In this document: positions 33,714 through 43,219 of the stretch, piece after piece
Numbering within the stretch: position 1 is the stretch's first letter
Layout: each line of letters opens with the position of its first letter
NCBI GenBank assembly: GCA_034679345.1
Contig: JAXDAY010000009.1
Span: 124,001 to 188,000, forward strand
From: JAXDAY01 sp034679345
GTDB lineage: Bacteria > Eisenbacteria > RBG-16-71-46 > CAIMUX01 > VGJL01
Direction of reading: 5' to 3'
DNA: 64,000 bases
Position numbers and translations under genes: made by a program
The notes under the pieces: model-generated
Told to the model about the DNA's origin: nothing
What the model saw: only the letters and a program-made list of their open reading frames with translations
The model's database searches: none

Positions 33714-35873
33714 ATGACCCGTTATGCCGCACTGTCCGTCCTGTCGACCGCAATCATCCTCGCCGCATCCGAATCCGATGCCGCACGCACGCTGAAGGAG
33801 ATGTACGACGAGGCGGGTCCCGCCGGGGGATATGACAAGTACATCGTCCTGGAAACCGGCGAGATCTATACCGGCGGGTTGCTCATCGGCCCGATCCTGA
33901 GCCCGATCACGCACGATCTCGAGGGGGAGCCGGGCCGGGACGTGCGGATCGTGGGGAACGGCGCGCTCCTTGATCTCCAGGGAGAGCGCCTCTGCATCTC
34001 CTACTGCGCGAGACGGCTCGACATCGACGATTGCGTCGTTTTGAACGGCGACATCCGTTTCCGGGGGATCAACACCTTCGATCACTACGCGCTTCCGGTC
34101 GGGTCGGTCCGCAACGTCACATTCTACGCGGCCCATGACTATGGCATCCGCCTCCAGGGGGCGGGAGAGGGGATCACCCTCGAACGCAATCTCGTCGTCG
34201 ACGCGATCGACACCGGATGGGACTTCATCTATACGAGCGGGATTTCGAGCGACTGGCTTCCCACCGGCGCCAACATCTCCTTCAGCGCGCAATCGGGGTT
34301 CTACGGCACGCCTGTGGTTCGCGAGAACTGGACCTTCCACAGCGATCCCGCGCGCAACGCCGATCCCCTCGCCCACTTCTCCCGGCTCTGCGAGTACGGC
34401 TGAGCCGAGCCCGATTCCTGGCCGTCGGCCGGGGAGCCGCCGCACAACAACGTCGTCGGAGTCGATCCGCAACTGGCCGACCCCGAGCACGGCGACTTCC
34501 GGCCGCTTCCGGGGTCCCCGGCCGAGGGGTACGGATGCCGGACTTTTCCGCGGCATGGATATCAGTCTGCGGAAACGCGAGAGGATCGCCCTGCCATCGA
34601 TCCGCGTACGGGCCCCCGCGGCACGCTCGTCGTCTCGGGGCCGATCACGGAAGACGAGATCTGGGATGCGGACACCGTGCGCGTGACCGGAGAGCTCCTC
34701 GTCGAAGAGGACGCGACCCTCACGATCGCAGCGCCCGCCCGCGTCGAGTTCGAGGGCTACCACGCCCTCTCGATCCTCGGCCGCGTCCTGGCGGTCGGCG
34801 CGCCGGAAAGACGGATCGTCTTCACGACGGCTGATCCCGGCGGCTTCGTGGCGGACACCACCACCGCCGGAGGGTGGGCCGGCATCCGCTTCCCGAACAC
34901 CTCCTCCGCGAGGGACTCGAGCCGATTCGAGTACTGCACGATCGAGTACGCCAAGGGCGTCGAAACGCGCCGCCGGGGAGGGGCGTTTCACTTCTACAAC
35001 TTCTCCAAGGCGGAGATCGTCAACTGCGCGATTCGCAGAAACGTCGCCTTCTACGGGGCCGGCGTCTTCTGCTCCAACGGCGCCTCCCCGCGGATCACCG
35101 GATGCCTCTTCACGGAAAACCGCGCATTCCTCGAAGGCTCCGCGGCGCACGCGATCGACGCCTTCCCGAAGCTCGTCAACTGCACCGCTGCGGGCAACGA
35201 GATCCTGAACCAGGAGAGCTTCTGGGCGACAGCGACCATCCACAACCACATCGCGAAGATCCGCGTGGCGAACTGCATCCTCTGGGACAACACGAGCCAC
35301 TACTTCATCCCGACGGAGCTCCGGGAGTCGAAGGCCTACTACACGACCGACTCCGACATCGAGCGGGGATTCCCGGGAGAAGGCAACATCGATCTCGATC
35401 CCCTTTTCGACAACGATGAGGATGCGCCCCATCGCCTGCGCGCCGATTCGCCCTGCGTCGACGCAGGGAGCCTCGAATCCGAGACGCTGGGGTTGCCCGG
35501 GAGCGACCTCTGGGGAGTGATCCGCGTCTACGGCGGGCGCGTCGACATGGGCGCATACGAGTGGGTCGCGCCCGCGGGGATTCCCGGGAACGCCGCGGCC
35601 CGCGGGTCCGTCGCCTGTCATCCGAATCCGTTCCATGACGGCGTCTCGATGCGCATCCGGGGTCTCGGAAGGGGCGTCCGTCTGGCGATCGTCGACGCCG
35701 GAGGCCGGCTCGTTCGCCGGGTCGAGGGACGCGCCTCCGGAACTGGAGACGGAGAGTTCGACTGGGACGGCAAGGACGGCAACGGGAGGCGTGTCGCGCC
35801 CGGGGTCTATTTGATCCGGATCGAGGGCGCCGGGGAGGGGCGCGCGCCGGGCCGGGTCGTCCGCGTCGAATGA
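33714..35873 (+). CDS. Secreted right-handed beta-helix protein, reading frame interrupted by one in-frame TGA
   Basis: One continuous frame of 720 codons broken only by TGA at 34401-34403. The part before it (229 residues) has a signal peptide and beta-helix rungs. The part after it continues in the same frame with the family motifs VVGVDPQLADPEHGDFR and LPGSPAEGYGCRTF, then more rungs (e.g. FHFYNFSKAEIVNCAIRRN), RADSPCVDAGSLE and GAYEW, and a FlgD-like tail (CHPNPFHDG, GVYLIRI). Normal protein sequence directly after the TGA shows that the two parts are one gene. Either a recent nonsense change or sequence error, or stop-codon readthrough or recoding. The real end (35871-35873) is also TGA. 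Confidence 0.8.
34401..34403 (+). other. In-frame TGA codon inside the beta-helix gene
   Basis: Context: TGC GAG TAC GGC TGA GCC GAG. The upstream and downstream frames are the same, with no other stop across 720 codons. If decoded, the residue would lie in a loop before a conserved GVDP-type rung. TGG (Trp) to TGA would be a single change. Confidence 0.85.
34415..34435 (+). other. Stem-loop downstream of the in-frame TGA
   Basis: TTCCTGGCC (34415-34423) pairs with GGCCGGGGA (34427-34435): 9 pairs, two of them G-U, with the 3-base loop GTC. The loop begins 21 bases after the TGA and has G first, which fits the loose bacterial SECIS layout (stem of 4 or more pairs, G among the first two loop bases, about 16-37 bases from TGA). 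GC-rich coding DNA forms such stems by chance, so this is only suggestive. Confidence 0.4.
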
Positions 35874-35911
35874 GGCCGCCAGGTCGAAGCCGCTGCCGGC
35901 CGCAGATCTGC

Positions 35912-35917
35912 TATAAT
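35912..35917 (+). promoter_or_regulatory. Consensus -10 box before the propeller gene
   Basis: TATAAT in GC-rich surroundings, 82 bases before the ATG at 35999. No good -35 box lies 17 bases upstream, so an extended or weak promoter is likely. Confidence 0.4.
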
Positions 35918-35998
35918 TGATCTAATCCGCTCGATGAGGCGTTCGATTCCACGGTCGACCGTCCGCGGGCTTTCGATTTTCGCCTCAGGAGTCTTCGA

Positions 35999-37666
35999 AT
36001 GAAGGGTTTCTCCCCGACTGTGGCGATTCTGGCCGCCACGCTCCTCCACACTGCCGTCTGCGCCGCCGATCCCGATCTCCAATGGATCGACCTCTACGAC
36101 GGCGGGGGCAGCTACATCGACCTCGGCGTCGCCGCCATCGCGGATCCTCTCGGGAACCTGGTCGTGGGGGGCGAGAGCGCCGACGGCGTCGACGGCGCCG
36201 ATCTATCGATCCGCAAGCTCTCGCGGGACGCCCACGAGCCGATCTGGAGCGCGCGCTATGCGGCCTTCGACGGAAACGACATGGCCTTCTCCGGGATGGT
36301 CTGGGATCCGTTCGGCGACATCCTCATCGGGGGCTACATCCGCGGCTGCGTCGGGTGAGGCCACGGGGACGACATCATCGTCCTCAAGGTGGACGGTGAG
36401 ACCGGGGAGTTTCTCTGGTCCCAGCACTACACCGGAACCGCAGACTACAACGAGTCGGCCTTCGCCATCGCATGCGACGCCGACGGAAACGCCTTCGTCA
36501 CGGGCCGCAATCATAGCGTAACGGGGCTCGACCAGATCTTCACGATGAAGCTCTCCTTCCTCGACGGCGAGGTCATCTGGGAGAGAGAGATCGGCGGATC
36601 GGACAACCAGGACGATCGCGGCTGGGCCGTGGAGGTGGGCGCCGACGGGCACCCCGTGATCACGGGGGTGATGACGCATCCGGATGGATCGGCTGATTTC
36701 TACACGGCGAAGCTCGACTCCAACGACGGGTCGATTCTCTGGAGCCGCACCCTCCCGGGCGCCGTGGGCAATCTCGCCGAGCGCGCCGGGTGGATCGCCG
36801 TCTGCGGGAACGGCGATGTCGTCATGGCGAATCGCACGTGGGACCTCGCCACCTCCTACGATGTGGTCCTCCACCGGTATGCGGGTGCCGACGGCGAGAC
36901 CGTCTGGTCGAGGCAGTACGGCTCGGGCGCCTCGCGCTCCGACAATCCGCGCCATATGGTGCTGGACCCGATCGACGGCATCCTGGTGAGCGGGGTGGTC
37001 GCCGGCGATTTCATGGCGGTCCGATTCGACGCCGAAACCGGCGAGCCGGTCTGGAACACCGCTTACGACGGGCCCGGACACGGATACGACACAGGCAACT
37101 CGGGGGCCATTGGGCCCAACGGGGAGGCGATCGTCACCGGTTTCGCCACCGGGACATCCACGGGATGGGACTGCGCGACGGCCGCCTTCGACTGGGAAAG
37201 CGGCGACCTGCTCTGGAGCGACTGCTATGACACCGGCCTGGCGCAGACGGAGGAGGGCACCACCCTGACCGTCGGCCGGAGCGGGACGCTCTACGTGGTC
37301 GGCTACGGATACAGCCTGGAGACTTACACCGATTTGCTGTCGATCCGCTACCAGATCGCCCCGGCCGCCGGTGCGGAGGATCCTATCCGAGACGCGCGGC
37401 TGCTCGCCGCCACACCCAATCCGTTCCAGTCGAGGATCGATCTGCGCTTCGACGTCCTCGCCGCGGGTCCGGCGCGGGTGATCGTGCACGACGCCGCAGG
37501 ACGAAGGATTCGGACCCTCCTCGATGCGGAGATCGCGCTCGGCGCATTCTCGATCCCATGGGATGGTCGCGACGAGCTCGGTAGAGAAGCGACGGCCGGA
37601 GTCTACTGGGTGCGGCTCGAGACATCCGGCGCGCGCGAGGCGCGCAAGATCCTCCGGCTGCCCTGA
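35999..37666 (+). CDS. Secreted beta-propeller-like protein with FlgD-like tail, interrupted by one in-frame TGA
   Basis: One frame of 556 codons, broken only by TGA at 36356-36358. Before it: a signal peptide (residues 1-21) and the first repeats. After it, the frame continues in mid-repeat with GHGDDIIVLKVDGETGEFLW, which aligns with the later repeats GSADFYTAKLDSNDGSILW and DFMAVRFDAETGEPVW. Six or seven propeller-type repeats are visible, ending in a FlgD-like tail (ATPNPFQSR, IVHDAAGRR, GVYWVRL). It resembles the protein at 14102. The TGA falls inside one repeat, so the halves cannot be separate genes. Nonsense mutation, sequence error or recoding are the options; the true stop is also TGA. 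Confidence 0.82.
36356..36358 (+). other. In-frame TGA codon inside the propeller gene
   Basis: Context: TGC GTC GGG TGA GGC CAC. The equivalent place in the repeat TGTSTGWDCAT later in the same protein holds Trp, so a TGG-to-TGA change is the simplest reading. A Gly codon precedes the TGA, as in the neighbouring gene. Confidence 0.85.
36365..36385 (+). other. Stem-loop downstream of the second in-frame TGA
   Basis: GGGGACGA (36365-36372) pairs with TCGTCCTC (36378-36385): 8 pairs, one of them G-U, with the 5-base loop CATCA. CCAC (36361-36364) can also pair with GTGG (36389-36392) below a 3-base bulge. It starts within 2-6 bases of the TGA. The loop has no G at its first positions, so it does not fit the usual bacterial SECIS model. 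It may reflect the codons for D-D-I-I-V. Confidence 0.35.
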
Positions 37667-37679
37667 TCCGAACGACCGC

Positions 37680-38267
37680 TCAGAGCCAACCGGACGCGGA
37701 CCAGAGCTCGCGGCGCTCGCGCCACTCCGACGCGAGAAGCGCATAGAGATACTCGCTTCCCCACGCCCCTTTGAACCAGACGTTCTGGAGAAAGTGCGCC
37801 TCTCTTCGGAAACCAAGCCGCTCGAGCAAGCGCACGGAACGGCCATTCTCCGTGTCGCAGATCGCTCGCACGCGGTGCAGCTCGAGCTCGCCATAGAGCC
37901 GATCGAGGAGATTCGCGACCGCCTCGACGGCGTAGCCCTTTCCCTGCTCGCGGCCCGATAAGGTGAATCCGATCTCCGCCTGTCTGGGGTCATCCGCGAG
38001 AACGAGAACTGCGCAGTCTCCGATGAGGCGTCCCTCTCCCGCCGTCTCGATCGCGATTTGACACCACCGGCCGGGCGTCCCGGGCGATTGGCCCGCAATC
38101 GCACGTACGAAGGCCTTTGCCTCCGAGCGCGCGAATGGGGCGCTCCAGCTCTGGTATCGCGCCACCTCGGGCTCGCTTCGATAGGCCTGGAAGGCGTCGA
38201 GATCCTCGATGCGAAACGATCGAAGGATCAGCCGGCGCGTGGGAATGGGCAGTGTGAGCGTGGTCAT
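37680..38267 (-). CDS. GNAT-family N-acetyltransferase, RimJ/RimL-like
   Basis: A 195-residue acetyltransferase. TRRLILRSFRIEDLDAF is the family start, RLIGDCAV and AEIGFTLSGREQGKGYAVEA form the acetyl-CoA-binding strand and P-loop (Q/R-G-K-G-Y), and CDTENGRSVRLLERLGFRRE is the classic C-terminal helix. Members acetylate ribosomal protein N-termini or other amines; the substrate here is unknown. It converges on the propeller gene with a 13-base gap. Confidence 0.92.
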   Translation of the reverse strand: MTTLTLPIPTRRLILRSFRIEDLDAFQAYRSEPEVARYQSWSAPFARSEAKAFVRAIAGQSPGTPGRWCQIAIETAGEGRLIGDCAVLVLADDPRQAEIGFTLSGREQGKGYAVEAVANLLDRLYGELELHRVRAICDTENGRSVRLLERLGFRREAHFLQNVWFKGAWGSEYLYALLASEWRERRELWSASGWL

Positions 38268-38321
38268 GGACTCGCAGATGCGGCGCCCCCGGCTCGGGGC
38301 CGGCGGCGCCGTCCGGGAAGT

Positions 38322-39089
38322 CTACTCGGGCTTTGCGATCACATTGTCGATATAGAACGTGCCGGGGCCGTCGTTCCAGGAGGCGAAGCTCACGTGGCTG
38401 AGCCTATGGATCGGCGTCTTGCCCGTGCGAAACGCGTCGAGCTCGATCGGTTGCGGTGTGACGCCCTTCACGCCGACCTCGTAGACCTCCGCGTCCGTAT
38501 AGACGAAGACCTCGATCGTGTACCACTTGTTCAGGTCGAGGTCCTTGGCGACGATCGTCCTCTTCTCCCAGGGATTGTTGCCCTCCCGGGCGAAGAGGTT
38601 CATCTTGCCCGGAGTGGCGCCGTTCTCGAATCCGATGAAGACGAATCTCTCGGTTCCCGTGGAGTTCGCCCCGCCTTTCTTGTCCCGGTCGCTGCCGATC
38701 ATGCAGAACGCCGAGCGGTTGTAGGTCGGCAGGATCTCCTTGACGAGCACGTCATACTGCAGGGAGAAATCGCCCGTCTGGGTCTTCGCGAATCGCTGCG
38801 TCAGGTAGGTGTTGAACCGCGGATCCGCTTTGATCATCGCCTTTGCCGTGGCGTTGCCGGCGATCGGCTTCTTGCTCAACATGAGTTGGAGACGGGAACC
38901 CTTCACGTCTCGGCGGCTCTCGCACCAGTCCTGGCCTTTGGCGTCGGCGCGCAGCTCCTTGCTCGTCTTGCTCGCGTCGAAGCTCCCGTCCACGATGAGG
39001 CCCGTGGCCGTCTGAGCCAGCGCCAATCCAGCCCCCATGCCGAAAAAGACCAAAACGATCAGCGTCGACACACGCTTCGCCATCGACAT
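38322..39089 (-). CDS. Exported beta-sandwich protein of unknown function
   Basis: A 255-residue protein with a signal peptide (residues 1-26, ending GLALAQ). The mature part resembles a concanavalin/LamG-like jelly roll: DWCESRRDVKGSRLQL, FVFIGFENGATPGKMNLF, LNKWYTIEVFVYTDAEVYEVGV and a final FYIDNVIAKPE. This fold often binds carbohydrate or acts as an accessory domain. AGGAAGGGGG precedes the ATG. It stands alone, divergent from the C25 peptidase gene. No catalytic motif can be named. Confidence 0.8.
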   Translation of the reverse strand: MSMAKRVSTLIVLVFFGMGAGLALAQTATGLIVDGSFDASKTSKELRADAKGQDWCESRRDVKGSRLQLMLSKKPIAGNATAKAMIKADPRFNTYLTQRFAKTQTGDFSLQYDVLVKEILPTYNRSAFCMIGSDRDKKGGANSTGTERFVFIGFENGATPGKMNLFAREGNNPWEKRTIVAKDLDLNKWYTIEVFVYTDAEVYEVGVKGVTPQPIELDAFRTGKTPIHRLSHVSFASWNDGPGTFYIDNVIAKPE

Positions 39090-39405
39090 CCCATCCCCCT
39101 TCCTCTGTGAACCCCTGGACTCGCGGCTCCGGCCGGCGGAGCCGGCCTGATCCGTGCATGATGGTAACGGAATCGAGCGACCCGGCCAACCCGGGCGGGC
39201 CGGTCACGCCTGCGAGGCGTCCCATTATCCTCACAACTTATGGTGGCAAATACTCACTTGGTGCTAAACTTATAAAGCGCGTGGATGGTTCGGGATATCC
39301 GGGATCCATTGGGCGCAGGAATGCGTCGCCGCCCCGGAACGCCGTCGCTCGGGAGAGCTGGAGGGCGATGCGGCGAGGTGCCACATCGGAGGAGGAGCGC
39401 ACCCC
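39090..39405. other. Divergent intergenic region with an AT-rich core
   Basis: This 316-base gap lies between divergent genes and holds no convincing reading frame. Its centre (about 39222-39282) is clearly AT-rich compared with the neighbours. It contains GATAAT on the minus strand (39224-39229) and TATAAA on the plus strand, which are candidate -10 boxes for the two genes; -35 boxes are not clear. The last part has GGAGGAGGAG (39388-39397), the ribosome site of the C25 gene. Confidence 0.55.
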
Positions 39406-42400
39406 ATGCAGCTTCAATGCCGCCTCACCGCCTTTTTCATCGCCTTGCTCGCCGTTTCCTTGATCTTCGGGATCGCCGCCGCCGAGAGAATCGAGGTCCG
39501 TGGAAGCACGGGCCAAGCCGGGATCACGCTCCAGGCTCAGGATCCTTCGGCCGTGACGATTCACTTCGAGATGGGCTCTTATCAGATGGACGCAATCTCC
39601 ATCGAAGGCGAGCCCTACACCAAGCTCGGCCTTCCCGGCGTGATGCTACCCAACAACGCCGGCGCGCCCGACCTCCCGGGGATGGGACGATTTGTTGCGG
39701 TCCCCCAGGGGGCTCGCGCTCGGGTCGAGATTGTCGGGGTACGTACGCAGTCCTACAGCGGCCTCTCCATCTCTCCCGCCCCGGTGATTCCGAAGGAAAC
39801 CGACCCCGCAGAGCTTGTCTACAGCAAGAACCCCGCGATCTTCGGACGCGACGCCTATTACCCGGAGCAGGTGGTGATGCTCTCGGAACCGACGCAGATG
39901 CGCGGCGTCGATGTCGTGACGATGGGGATCACTCCCTTCCAGTACAATCCGCAACGGCAAGAGCTTCTCGTCTATACCGAGATCGACGTGCGGATCGTCT
40001 TCGACGGGGGCAACGGCCGGTTCGGAGATGAGCGCCTGCGCAGCCGGTTCTGGGATCCGCTCCTCCGGCAGCATGTCTTGAACCACGAGAGCCTCCCCGT
40101 CGTCGACTTCCACGCGCCGCGCGGCGACCGGAATGGCTACCAGTATCTGATCATCTGTCCCGACAACCCCGAGTTCATCGCCTGGGCCGACACGCTGAAG
40201 GCCTGGCGGCAGCTGCAGGGGATCTCGACCGAGGTCTTCACGACCACGGAAGTGGGCGGAACCACATCGACCGCGATCGAGACCTTCCTCAACAACGCCT
40301 ACAACACATGGGACCCCGCGCCGGACGCCTTCTTGCTCCTCGGCGACTTCCCCGGCACCGGCCTCCTGGATTCGGGGATCACGTCGCCGACGTGGAACAG
40401 CTACTGCGTCTCGGACAACATCTACGCCGATGTGAACAACGACAACATGCCCGATATGGTCCACGCGCGCCTGACGGGCCGCGACGGCGCCGAGATGGGC
40501 ACGATGATCCAGAAGATGCTCGCTTACGAGCGCAGTCCCTACACCGACCCGGACTTCTACGACCATCCGCTGATCGCCGGAGGCTGGCAGACGGAGCGGT
40601 GGTTCATCCTCTGCTGCGAGATCATCTATGGCCATCAGGCGAACGCATTGGGGAAGACCCCGACCCGAGAGTACGCGATCTATCAGGGATCGCCGGGCTC
40701 GAGCTGGTCCTCGAATCCGAACACCTACATGCTCGTCGACTACTTCGGACCGGAAGGTCTCGGCTACATCCCGGAAACCCCGGGGCACTTGACGGACTGG
40801 GGCGGAAACGCCACCAGGATCAACAATGACTTGAACGCGGGCGCCTATCTCCTGCTCCACCGCGACCACGGGGCTGAGACCGGATGGGGGGAGCCGGCCT
40901 ACGGGAACAGCAACCTGAGCGGGCTCTCGAACGAGATGCTCCCCTTCGTGTTCAGCATGAACTGCCTGACGGGCAAGTACAACTGGAGCGGCGAGTGCTT
41001 CACCGAAGCGTTTCACCGGATGGGCCAGGGAGCGCTGGGGCTCATCGCCGCCTCCGAGATCTCCTACTCGTTCGTGAACGACGCCTACGTCTTCGGGCTC
41101 TTCGACACGATGTGGCCCGACTTCATGCCCGACTACGGTCCCTATCCTCCGGAGAGCGGCTTCGCGACGGATCTCTTGCCCGCGTTTGGACAGGTGAGCG
41201 GCAAGTACTTCCTTCAGGCGAGCAACTGGCCTTACAACCCCGGCGACAAGATGGTCACCTATCACCTCTTCCACCATCACGGCGACGCCTTCATGACCCT
41301 CTACTCCCAGGTGCCGCAGGAGATGGCGGTGACCCACGACCCCGTCCTATTCCTGGGCCTCGACGTCGTGCGCGTGCAGGCTCCCATGGGGGCATTGATC
41401 GGATTGACCGTGAACGGAGAGATCGTCGGCGCGGCGGAAGCGACCGGCCTCCCCCAGGACGTGCCGATCATTCCCCAGGAGTATCCCGGCGAGCTTCGGG
41501 TCACGGTGACCAAGGCGAACTACTACCGCTACGACGAACGGATCCCGATCGTGCCGCCCGAGGGGCCGTATCTCGTCTTCGAAGCCTGCGACGTGGATGA
41601 CGCCTACGGAGACGCCGATTCACTCATGGACGCCGGCGAGTCGGTCGGTCTCGTCGTGAGCCTCGAGAACGTCGGCATCGCCCCCACGACCGGGGTCGTC
41701 GCCACGCTGGCGAGCCTCGATCCCAACGTGACGATCACCACCCCGGCCCAGTCGTTCCCGGACATTCCGGCGGGCGAGATCGGAGCCTGCCTGGAGCCGT
41801 ACCTCGTCGAGATCGCAGGGAATACCGCCGACAATCACGTCATTCCCTTCACGGTCTCCGCCCATTCGAATGAAGGGGACTGGAACTCGGCCTTCAGCCT
41901 CATCGTCCAGGCGCCCGTCCTCATCTCCGGCGGAGTGATGATCGACGATTCGGCGCCCCTGGGAGACGGCGATGGCGTCGCCGATCCAGGAGACGGCTTC
42001 TACATGCAACTCTGGACCGAGAACGTTGGGCACTCGGTCCCGCGTGATCTCACGGCCACCCTCTCCTGCGCGTATCTGGGCGTCACGATCCACGATCCCG
42101 ACGGCTCATGCCTCAACGTTCCGGTCGGCGGAGAGGGGCTTCTGAGCGCCTTCCAGGTCGAGCTCTCGGAGCTCCTCCCGAGCCCGACGACGATCGAGTT
42201 CCAGGTGCATCTGAGCGCTCCGACGGGATTCGAGACCGATCTCGCCTACGAGCTCAACGTCGGAGCCTGGGTCGACGACGTCGAGAGCGACCGGGGCTGG
42301 AGCCTGAGCGCCTCGGACGACAACGCATCGAGCGGGCGGTGGGTGCGCGCCGAGCCGGTGGGGACCACGTACAACGGCCAGCAATGCCAGCCGGATTACG

Positions 42401-43125
42401 ACCACACCGCCGACCCGGCCACGATCTGCTTCGTCACCGGCAACGGCTCGGTGGGAGGAGCCGCGGGCGAGGCCGACGTCGATGGCGGGAAGACGACTCT
42501 CATGACACCCGTCTTCGATCTCGGGTCGGCCGTCTCCGCCAACGTGGAGTACTGGCGCTGGTACACGAACAACCTCGGGAACAGCCCGGGGCAGGACTAC
42601 TGGGACGTCGAGATCACATCGGACGGGACTACCTGGATCTCGCTGGAGCACACCCTCGAGAGCGCGAACTCCTGGGAGAACCATAACTTCGACATCGGCG
42701 CGATCATCCCGCTCACCGACCAGGTCCGCATGCGCTTCATCGCCCGCGACGATTCCCCCGGCTCCCTCGTCGAGGCCGCAATCGACGACTTCGCCCTGAC
42801 GGCGGTCAAGACGCCGGTCACGCAGGCGGAGGATGGATCGATCGCTCTCGTGAGCGGCATCGTTTCCTGCAACCCGAACCCCTTCAATCCGAGGACGACG
42901 ATCCTCTTCCGAACCTCGGCGAAGGGGCCCGCGGAGCTCTGTATCTACGATGTGGCGGGGCGTCGCGTTAAAACGCTGCACCAGGGGCCCACCGAAGCGG
43001 GCCTGCACACACTCGCCTTCGACGGCCGAGACGACGAGGGCCGCGCCCTCCCCTCGGGGATTTACTTCCTCCACCTCGACACGGCGGACATCCTCGATGT
43101 GAGGCAGCTGACGCTTCTGAAGTGA
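39406..43125 (+). CDS. Gingipain-like C25 cysteine peptidase, secreted, with FlgD-like tail
   Basis: A 1239-residue exported peptidase. The signal peptide covers residues 1-26. A propeptide-like region runs to about residue 240 (e.g. LPNNAGAPDLPGMGRFVAVP). The C25 domain (about 245-620) begins YQYLIICPDNPEFIAWADTL and has the catalytic His488 in LLLHRDHGAETGW and Cys520 in VFSMNCLTG. Then come Ig-like beta domains (about 620-960), a jelly-roll-like domain (WVDDVESDRGW on) and the FlgD-like tail CNPNPFNPRTT ... GIYFLHL. The layout is that of type IX-secreted peptidases. A strong terminator follows. Specificity (Arg, Lys or other) cannot be read with confidence. Confidence 0.93.
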   Translation: MQLQCRLTAFFIALLAVSLIFGIAAAERIEVRGSTGQAGITLQAQDPSAVTIHFEMGSYQMDAISIEGEPYTKLGLPGVMLPNNAGAPDLPGMGRFVAVPQGARARVEIVGVRTQSYSGLSISPAPVIPKETDPAELVYSKNPAIFGRDAYYPEQVVMLSEPTQMRGVDVVTMGITPFQYNPQRQELLVYTEIDVRIVFDGGNGRFGDERLRSRFWDPLLRQHVLNHESLPVVDFHAPRGDRNGYQYLIICPDNPEFIAWADTLKAWRQLQGISTEVFTTTEVGGTTSTAIETFLNNAYNTWDPAPDAFLLLGDFPGTGLLDSGITSPTWNSYCVSDNIYADVNNDNMPDMVHARLTGRDGAEMGTMIQKMLAYERSPYTDPDFYDHPLIAGGWQTERWFILCCEIIYGHQANALGKTPTREYAIYQGSPGSSWSSNPNTYMLVDYFGPEGLGYIPETPGHLTDWGGNATRINNDLNAGAYLLLHRDHGAETGWGEPAYGNSNLSGLSNEMLPFVFSMNCLTGKYNWSGECFTEAFHRMGQGALGLIAASEISYSFVNDAYVFGLFDTMWPDFMPDYGPYPPESGFATDLLPAFGQVSGKYFLQASNWPYNPGDKMVTYHLFHHHGDAFMTLYSQVPQEMAVTHDPVLFLGLDVVRVQAPMGALIGLTVNGEIVGAAEATGLPQDVPIIPQEYPGELRVTVTKANYYRYDERIPIVPPEGPYLVFEACDVDDAYGDADSLMDAGESVGLVVSLENVGIAPTTGVVATLASLDPNVTITTPAQSFPDIPAGEIGACLEPYLVEIAGNTADNHVIPFTVSAHSNEGDWNSAFSLIVQAPVLISGGVMIDDSAPLGDGDGVADPGDGFYMQLWTENVGHSVPRDLTATLSCAYLGVTIHDPDGSCLNVPVGGEGLLSAFQVELSELLPSPTTIEFQVHLSAPTGFETDLAYELNVGAWVDDVESDRGWSLSASDDNASSGRWVRAEPVGTTYNGQQCQPDYDHTADPATICFVTGNGSVGGAAGEADVDGGKTTLMTPVFDLGSAVSANVEYWRWYTNNLGNSPGQDYWDVEITSDGTTWISLEHTLESANSWENHNFDIGAIIPLTDQVRMRFIARDDSPGSLVEAAIDDFALTAVKTPVTQAEDGSIALVSGIVSCNPNPFNPRTTILFRTSAKGPAELCIYDVAGRRVKTLHQGPTEAGLHTLAFDGRDDEGRALPSGIYFLHLDTADILDVRQLTLLK

Positions 43126-43154
43126 TCGGCGAGGGCTTCTCTCCCAGAGCCGCC

Positions 43155-43187
43155 GAGGCCGCCGGGGTCCACCCCGGCGGCCTCTTT
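43155..43187 (+). terminator. Rho-independent terminator of the C25 peptidase gene
   Basis: A perfect 13-bp stem (GAGGCCGCCGGGG at 43155-43167, complement at 43172-43184), 4-base loop TCCA, then TTTCC. This is the clearest intrinsic terminator in the window. It lies 30 bases after the stop. Confidence 0.88.
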
Positions 43188-43219
43188 CCTCCGCGGGCGA
43201 ACCTGCTATCTTCTGCGCC

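Noticed and set aside
33660..35636. A minus-strand open frame of about 660 codons opposite the beta-helix gene
   Set aside because: The plus frame shows signal peptide, rungs and tail; the minus translation is Arg/Val/Asp-rich antisense sequence. It might suggest the plus gene is not real, but the plus-strand motifs on both sides of the TGA are far more convincing.
34401..36358. Global reassignment of TGA to Trp or Gly (as in some candidate phyla)
   Set aside because: fba, the C25 peptidase and both interrupted genes themselves end at TGA in the expected places, so TGA functions as stop in this genome.
36203..38104. A minus-strand open frame opposite the propeller gene
   Set aside because: Same reasoning: the plus-strand repeats and tail are clear, and the minus frame has no family features.
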